Positions 59,201 through 64,000 of a stretch of DNA of 64,000 bases are shown here, piece after piece. A program made the position numbers and the translations under genes. This DNA comes from Chlorokybus atmophyticus (taxonomy: Eukaryota > Streptophyta > Chlorokybophyceae > Chlorokybales > Chlorokybaceae), in assembly GCA_009103225.1 (NCBI GenBank), contig RHPI01003041.1:1-64000 (forward strand), written 5' to 3'. Each line of letters begins with the position of its first letter. Positions within the stretch are counted from its first letter, which is position 1. A model generated the notes under the pieces. That model was not told the DNA's origin. It saw only the letters and a list, made by a program, of their open reading frames with translations, and did no database searches.

Positions 59201-59420
59201 GCGTAGGGAGTTGGTTGAGCTGGAAGGCTCCATCTCCTCGTCACTGTCCGACGGTGGTGGAGATTCTCGTTGTCGAGGAGTGGAGTGAGAGGAGGTGAAG
59301 CCGGAGACGGGGCGTGAGCCTCTGCTGCTACACTAATCACTCCCTTCACTTGCGCGCTCGTAGGTAAGGTTGGAGGTTGGGCTCCAGCTGCCGAGGTTCC
59401 CTTCTTTCATTAGCGAGACA
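56252..59420 (-). pseudogene. Gag region with two zinc knuckles (methyltransferase element)
   Basis: From about 59400: FSGRPGTTSLDEFIIKFHSK, then HDVWKSVAESHKIDGYSEL (59086-58541), ELRRFRRKPNDDPLRLYSRL with LDPTLSESTRLTLNYSRPL (58553-57843), and two knuckles at about 58146-58040, CHRCGRHGHCQKEC and CNYCHKTGHLETVC. Beyond lie an Asn/Gly-rich repeat (YNNSNHAGG type) and an Ala/Thr-rich tail with no domain. Stops and frameshifts occur throughout, including TAG at about 59108. The Gag of this element is unusually long. Confidence 0.78.
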
Positions 59421-59648
59421 GGGGTGGGCCTGCTCATACAGCTGATGCGATGGTGAAAGTGGATGAAGGGTAGAGTGTTTGTGCTCTACAATAAGATCTC
59501 CAATGCTGCTATCACCCAACACACTAGCGCTTGTGCGCGCTATGCGATGACGGTGACAACAATGCACTGCGATGTGTACGACTACAGATTGCGATGCTGA
59601 TGTGCAGCCTGCAACTACACTCACTTGAGCAAAGAGGGTGACACTGTG
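59421..59648 (-). other. Leader of the methyltransferase element
   Basis: Untranslated stretch between the split LTR and gag. The first bases, CTCACAGTGTCACCC on the minus strand, do not resemble a standard primer-binding site; TGGCTTGTTGAC just outside begins with TGG and is a candidate. Confidence 0.4.
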
Positions 59649-60257
59649 AGTCAACAAGCCACTACTATAGGTAGTGCTGTTTACATAGTTCTTTGCATGA
59701 GTGGAAGAGAGATTACACTGTTAAGTGAGGTGAATGAGCAAGCAACACGTGAATGCTATGCCCTGACTGATGCCAACAAGCACACCGCGACCGAGTACAC
59801 CAAGCTCACAACAAGGACAAGCACAGTGCACAGGAGCATGCACAGGCTCTCACACGGTGAAGGGATTCCTGGGAACCGGGACGGCGTGTTTCGTACTGTT
59901 CAAGTCGCTTCACAAGCTCTCAGCTTTCTCACTCACAGTGTCACCAGCTGATCTGGTGAACACTGTGCCTACTTATACAAGTCAACTCATGACTGTCCAG
60001 AACATAAGCTAGTGGTCATATCGAGGCTATTTTTCCACAAGAAATCCCCATCCGATATAGAACCCAACTTATAACTGAACTCACAATTGAACAACTACGC
60101 GCGGTGCCTATGTAGGCTATGGTCATGAGCTACTCTAAAGACATGACCTAGCTACTGGTCAGTGACGCGCGCGGGTCGCCATGCTGGTAAGCCGGGCGAG
60201 GGTCTCGCTGTAGGCATGCCGGATGAAGACTGGCATGCCCGGGTGATAGGCATGACA
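59649..60257 (-). repeat. Split LTR, right part
   Basis: Matches 43582-44186. It starts with the same 14 bases (AGTCAACAAGCCAC) that end the left part, so the interruption is flanked by a 14-bp direct repeat. Confidence 0.85.
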
Positions 60258-60261
60258 AATA

Positions 60262-60860
60262 GCTCCAGGTGCTTCTGCAATGTCGCTGTACTGTACACCA
60301 GGATGTCGTCGAGGTAGACAAGTACTCCTTTGCCGAGCAAATCTCGAAAAACCGCATTCATCAGTGATTGAAACGTAGCTGGGGCGTTTGTCATACCAAA
60401 GGACAGGACCAACCATTCGTAACGCCCATACCGAGTGTTGAAAGCAGTCTTTTCAATGTCCTCATCCGCAACTCGTACTTGATGATAAGCACCAGCCAAG
60501 TCAATCTTGCTGAAGAATGCAGATCCAGACAATTGCTTTAACAATTCAATAATACGTGGCAGAGGGAATCGGTTTTTTTGGGTGATGCGGTTCAAGCCAC
60601 GGTAGTCAATGCACATTCACAGCTTGCCATCTTGCTTCCTTGCAAACAGGATCTGTGCACCGTAAGGTGACTTTGAAGGCCGTATCAGATCTCTGTGCAG
60701 CAAGTTCTGCACTTGCCGCTCTGCTTCTGCCACCTCAGCAGGGGACATCTCAAAGACATGGCGATAAGGAGGCTTGTGATCACTAGGAAGCAACTCCACA
60801 CTATGATCAACATGTCTCCTTGGAGGTAGACCACTGGGTAGACCTTCAACCAGCACATCA
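60262..60860 (-). pseudogene. Chromovirus reverse transcriptase, 5' part
   Basis: The frame PSKSPYGAQILFARKQDGKL ends in TGA, followed in the same frame by MCIDYRGLN; a CGA (Arg) to TGA change explains the stop. Then FFSKIDLAGAYHQVRV, TNAPATFQSLMN and VLVYLDDILVYS with the catalytic YLDD. The frame is cut at HLEL by the insertion at 60257 and resumes at 43348 with KQVVQRLREHRL. Confidence 0.92.
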
Positions 60861-61254
60861 GCGTCAAGTCATGCAACAGCGTCTTCAACTCCGGAGTGCG
60901 TGAAGTCTCACCACTTGTCTCCTCAGCAACGCCATCATACTTGCGTTCCTTGATGACACACAACAAGCCGTCCGTCGCATTGCTGCACACTTGCCTCATA
61001 AAGTTCGCAGGGGAGAGGGCACAAAGTAACGACCCATCATCATGATCTGAATAAGAGCGCCTAAGTCTCAAATGCCTGCCTTCAACTTTGTGACAAGCTC
61101 CATTGGTCAAGGATTCACAACGAGATGACTGCATGATAGTCTCTGGCTGATCCCTCCTCGGAGCATCAGCAACAGCAGAGACAACAGCAGTGGAATCATT
61201 GACAGCATGCGGTGTAGCAGACCGTACATACCCGCACGGTAGACGCGTGCATTG

Positions 61255-61896
61255 CTAAACAACCGTCGAGCATGGGCATGTAACAGATAAAGCGTACCGA
61301 CAAGATGTGTCAACTCCCACAGCTGAAATGATGGCAGATGAAGAAGGTGTCACAGGGACACACAACGACTTCAATCTCAAGTTAATTGAAGGGTTTTGCA
61401 GCTCGAGCCAAGGCATGCCAAGAATGCCAACATACTTGCCACGCAACAACGTGCAAGTGAATTGCAGAAAATCACCTGTAGTTGGAGTAAGCTCGACCAA
61501 TACCCGGTTGCTCAACTCCGACATAGCACAACGCCCATCAGGGAACATAACCTTGCCACCAGTAATGCCAGACAGTAAGGAATGTCTCCGAGCAAACTCG
61601 ATGTCGAGGAAGTTGTGCATCGCGCCACAATAAACGAGAACTTGACCATCGTGACCTCCAACTTGGGCTTCGAGGATCATCAATCCCGTATGGGCATGCG
61701 TGCGCAAATCAACTCCATCGCAAGCAGATGCAGTGAACAACTCAGCTGTCCGCTCCTCAGGCTGCATCTTAGTCTCAGCAGTAGCCCCAATGTCTATTGA
61801 GACTGACCGTTTTCCTGCCGCTTGATGCTGATTGTCGCATTCAGATGCTTGGGCTTGAAGGGGAGTACTCCGACAGGTCAACGAGGCTCTTTGCAA
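61255..61896 (-). pseudogene. Chromovirus protease region
   Basis: The 213-residue frame contains LVYCGAMHNFLD, matching the retropepsin motif LVDSGATHNFI, with later TCTLLRGKYVGILGMPWL. The active-site Asp-Ser has become Tyr-Cys, so the encoded protease could not work. It lies in a different frame from gag. Confidence 0.82.
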
Positions 61897-61900
61897 GCAG

Positions 61901-62863
61901 TTAATTTGTGGGACTTGTTTTCACAATTCCAGCAAAAAAAACACCACGCGAATGGGTGCCTTTAGTAGCACGCTGAAAGGTTGCAGCAAGAGAAGGAACA
62001 TCGCCTTCTTCCTCGCTATTAGCATCACTACTTGCAGCAGCAGCATATGATTTCACCTCGTAGTGTGATGGTTGACCAGGCCGCAATTGAGAAGGTGGTC
62101 GGGATTGACAAAAAGATTGTGGAAGAAGAGCATCCGCACGCTCCGCTCGCTTGATAGCATCTTGCAGAGTGGCCGGATCAGACTTCTCAACTTCCAGGCG
62201 AATGTGTGGCTTGAGCCCACGAACAAACTTGTCCAAGCGCTCCTCATCAGTTATGCCGGGAATAAACAGAGCCATGTGCAAGAACTTTTCCGTGTAGACA
62301 GCAACGGATGTCAATTGAGTCAATGCGTGAAGGCGATCTCGAGCACATTGCTTACTTGTAATGGGAACAAATTGCCTGCGCACTTTTGCAGCATACTCTT
62401 CAAAGGTTGACAGCGTTGGAGCATCTCCACTTTCCACACGAGACAAATAAGACCTCCACCATGTCAATGCAGCACTTCGCAGATACATGGCCAAAGCAAT
62501 GACGTGCTGATGCGAGGGGACACGCGCAAGATCGACGTACTGCCGACAATGAAATAAATACGCATCAACTTTGTCCTCATCTCGCTGACCGTGATAAAAG
62601 TCCGGTTTTGCTGGCTTGTACTGATGGGAGGATGACGTAATAGAACCTCCAGCACCTTGTGACACTGCAGCAACTTCATCCGAAGAGGTTGCTGAGTGCC
62701 CCTCCACCGCACATAGACGCTCCTCTGCAGCGACCGCGCGTTGGTTGGCAAAATTGGCAGCCTCCTCAGTTACTTGTAAACTCTCCTCATCGGTGGTGAG
62801 GCGAGCCATCAAGCTTTGGAGCTGCTTACTCAGCACCTCGATGCGTTGGGTGTTGTTCACCAT
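61901..62863 (-). CDS. Chromovirus Gag
   Basis: An intact frame of 320 residues starts MVNNTQRIEVLSKQLQ, which looks like a coiled-coil start. It carries a retrotransposon gag domain with RSAALTWWRSYL, KVRRQFVPI and ERLDKFVRGLKPHIR. The end of the frame is Ser/Glu-rich and no zinc knuckle is visible before the stop. Gag forms the particle that packages element RNA. It is the only long uninterrupted frame of this element. Confidence 0.88.
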   Translation of the reverse strand: MVNNTQRIEVLSKQLQSLMARLTTDEESLQVTEEAANFANQRAVAAEERLCAVEGHSATSSDEVAAVSQGAGGSITSSSHQYKPAKPDFYHGQRDEDKVDAYLFHCRQYVDLARVPSHQHVIALAMYLRSAALTWWRSYLSRVESGDAPTLSTFEEYAAKVRRQFVPITSKQCARDRLHALTQLTSVAVYTEKFLHMALFIPGITDEERLDKFVRGLKPHIRLEVEKSDPATLQDAIKRAERADALLPQSFCQSRPPSQLRPGQPSHYEVKSYAAAASSDANSEEEGDVPSLAATFQRATKGTHSRGVFFAGIVKTSPTN

Positions 62864-62941
62864 AGTGGGAAGAGGAAAAGTGTCCGATGCAATAAAGATC
62901 GGTATATGTGGCTATTCACCTGATAACCACCTGCAAAACTA

Positions 62942-62953
62942 GCTCCGATACCA
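62942..62953 (-). promoter_or_regulatory. Chromovirus primer-binding site (initiator Met tRNA 3' end)
   Basis: Minus-strand TGGTATCGGAGC lies five bases inside the 5' LTR. It differs by one base from the common initiator-Met site TGGTATCAGAGC. Confidence 0.85.
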
Positions 62954-62957
62954 AAAA

Positions 62958-63607
62958 TTTAACGATGCTTGTGCTGATTGAACACCTCACCAGAGCTACC
63001 AGCCTGATGAACGAGCTAGGATGCAACTGAGCACACTAATGGCGCTATCACACGTGCACCTACTCGCAATCAATCAACAACAGTATTCGCACCGTGGGGT
63101 TGAACACCTTGAGGGCAATGTAGGCACCTCGAAGCTTGTGGGGCAGTCCGGTCCGTGCAAGAGCTGTAGCAAAAGCACACCCACGCGCACACATGCACCG
63201 TGGATGCAAACTACACAAGCATGCGCACACCGTCCACAACAAGAGCAATAACTTAATTTCCACTTGGTCCAATCTCCCTAATAGCAGTATACTAGCTACT
63301 TGTATACCTAAGAGGCTTCACTATCATTTTAGAAGTCAACTATGTTGATTCCACCGCGAACACATGCTCAAAAACACGTGAATTAGCTGTTTAAACTGCG
63401 TCGGCGCATGGAAACTGTCAACGGTGATCAAATGTCAGCGCATAACGCTCGCGTGACCTTTTTTACGCGCGCCCTTGATGTAGGAATAACCCGGCGACTT
63501 GGGACTTTATATAAGCATAACGCGTCAGGCCTGTTAAACAGGGCTGTTTTGGGGTAAAAGGGCTGGAAATTCAGCTTAAAAGCAAGTGTAATACCAACTT
63601 TGTTACA
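62958..63607 (-). repeat. Chromovirus 5' LTR
   Basis: 650 bp, nearly identical to 41686-42334. Its inner TG is mutated to TT on the plus strand. Confidence 0.94.
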
Positions 63608-63612
63608 CATGT

Positions 63613-64000
63613 ACTTGTCTCACTACTCTTAGTTTGGAGCATATCAGTCAGTTAGGCATTGCTACTTGTATGCTAAGATTTTTGCATGTGGACGTGTACA
63701 ATAATGGGCAGCTGTCACTGCACAACTAAGACCACAATCGAATGTCGAATGCAACATTCAACAATCAATCAGCCGTGTGCCATTAAGCATCAATACAATG
63801 CACCACACTCAAGCCTCATATTCCATAACATAGGAGGGTAGTCACAGCGCATATCCATTGTTTCAAGCATGAGACTCCCTATGCACTCCGCCATTGCGGG
63901 AGGAACTGCATTTGCTATCGTAACGGCCGAGGTCATCCATGGCACTCCCAGCGTTGATTGCCATGCAGCTATGCCACCCCTAGTGCTTAGAAGGCCATAG
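63613..64000. other. Sequence beyond the chromovirus, no gene seen
   Basis: This DNA was continuous with 41680 before the chromovirus inserted, so it should be the 3' flank of the Plavaka-like transposon. No terminal inverted repeat or gene was recognised. Confidence 0.5.

Larger units (their letters stand above)
43353..60257 (-). mobile_element. LTR-bounded insertion carrying the methyltransferase retrotransposon
   Basis: The insertion begins TGTCGGG and ends ATGACA on the plus strand and is flanked by AATA at 43349-43352 and 60258-60261. Joining the flanks restores the chromovirus RT reading. It consists of a full 834-bp LTR (43353-44186), a GC dinucleotide, and a second LTR (44189-44429 plus 59649-60257) split by 15.2 kb of gypsy-type internal DNA. 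That internal DNA is in turn interrupted by copia 3 and a solo LTR. Confidence 0.88.
41686..63607 (-). mobile_element. Ty3/gypsy chromovirus, interrupted by nested insertions
   Basis: The two outer LTRs (41686-42334 and 62958-63607) are nearly identical. The whole is flanked by CATGT at 41681-41685 and 63608-63612. Reading minus: PBS, gag, protease, RT, [insertion 43353-60257], rest of pol, integrase, chromodomain, polypurine tract, LTR. Without the insertion it is about 5 kb. RNase H and the integrase N-terminus are missing. Confidence 0.95.

Overview
This window is a eukaryotic chromosome end. It opens with 82 bases of perfect CCCTAA repeats (TTAGGG-type telomere), carries a gene with 16 GT-AG introns on the minus strand, and is then almost entirely nested transposable elements. 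There is no sign of bacterial organisation. The organism cannot be named from the sequence. TTAGGG telomeres, an intron-rich secreted protein with proline-rich linkers, a Plavaka-like transposase and a Ty3/gypsy element carrying a cytosine methyltransferase would fit an alga or another protist, but this is inference.

Layout. 1-2400: telomere and AT-rich subtelomeric DNA with short internal telomere tracts. 3303-9062 (minus): one apparently intact 17-exon gene; the exons I assign sum to 3744 nt and give a 1247-residue protein with a signal peptide. 9600-13890: AT-rich DNA with no recognised gene. 13891-15064 (minus): broken Ulp1-type (C48) protease gene. About 15130-22600 (minus): decayed LINE with ORF1 zinc knuckle, endonuclease, reverse transcriptase and C-terminal zinc motif, containing an 851-base assembly gap and a misplaced 239-base fragment. 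24985-26060 (minus): broken BAH/PHD-like gene. 26070-35060: a Tnp2-type DNA transposase (minus) cut by two copia elements in opposite orientation. 39269-41683 (plus): decayed Plavaka-like transposase with a zinc finger.

41686-63607 is one large nest. The outer shell is a Ty3/gypsy chromovirus (minus; 649/650-bp LTRs, CATGT target duplication, initiator-Met PBS, chromodomain). Inside its reverse transcriptase lies a 16.9-kb LTR-bounded insertion, 43353-60257, flanked by AATA. Within that is a second gypsy-type pol of unusual design: gag with two zinc knuckles, protease, a C5 cytosine-DNA methyltransferase, reverse transcriptase, RNase H, integrase and a C-terminal PHD finger. This element was itself hit by a young copia element (45926-51414, CCGCC duplication) and by a copia-type insertion now reduced to a solo LTR (55790-56246, CGAAT duplication).

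The most interesting object is the methyltransferase- and PHD-bearing retrotransposon: it joins a potential DNA-methylation writer and a potential histone reader in one mobile element. This copy is broken by two in-frame stops and a frameshift in the methyltransferase region. Other themes are internal deletions between short direct repeats in several elements, nonsense codons explained by G:C to A:T changes, a half-tRNA-type primer site in the copia family, and an LTR-LTR junction resembling that of a two-LTR circle.
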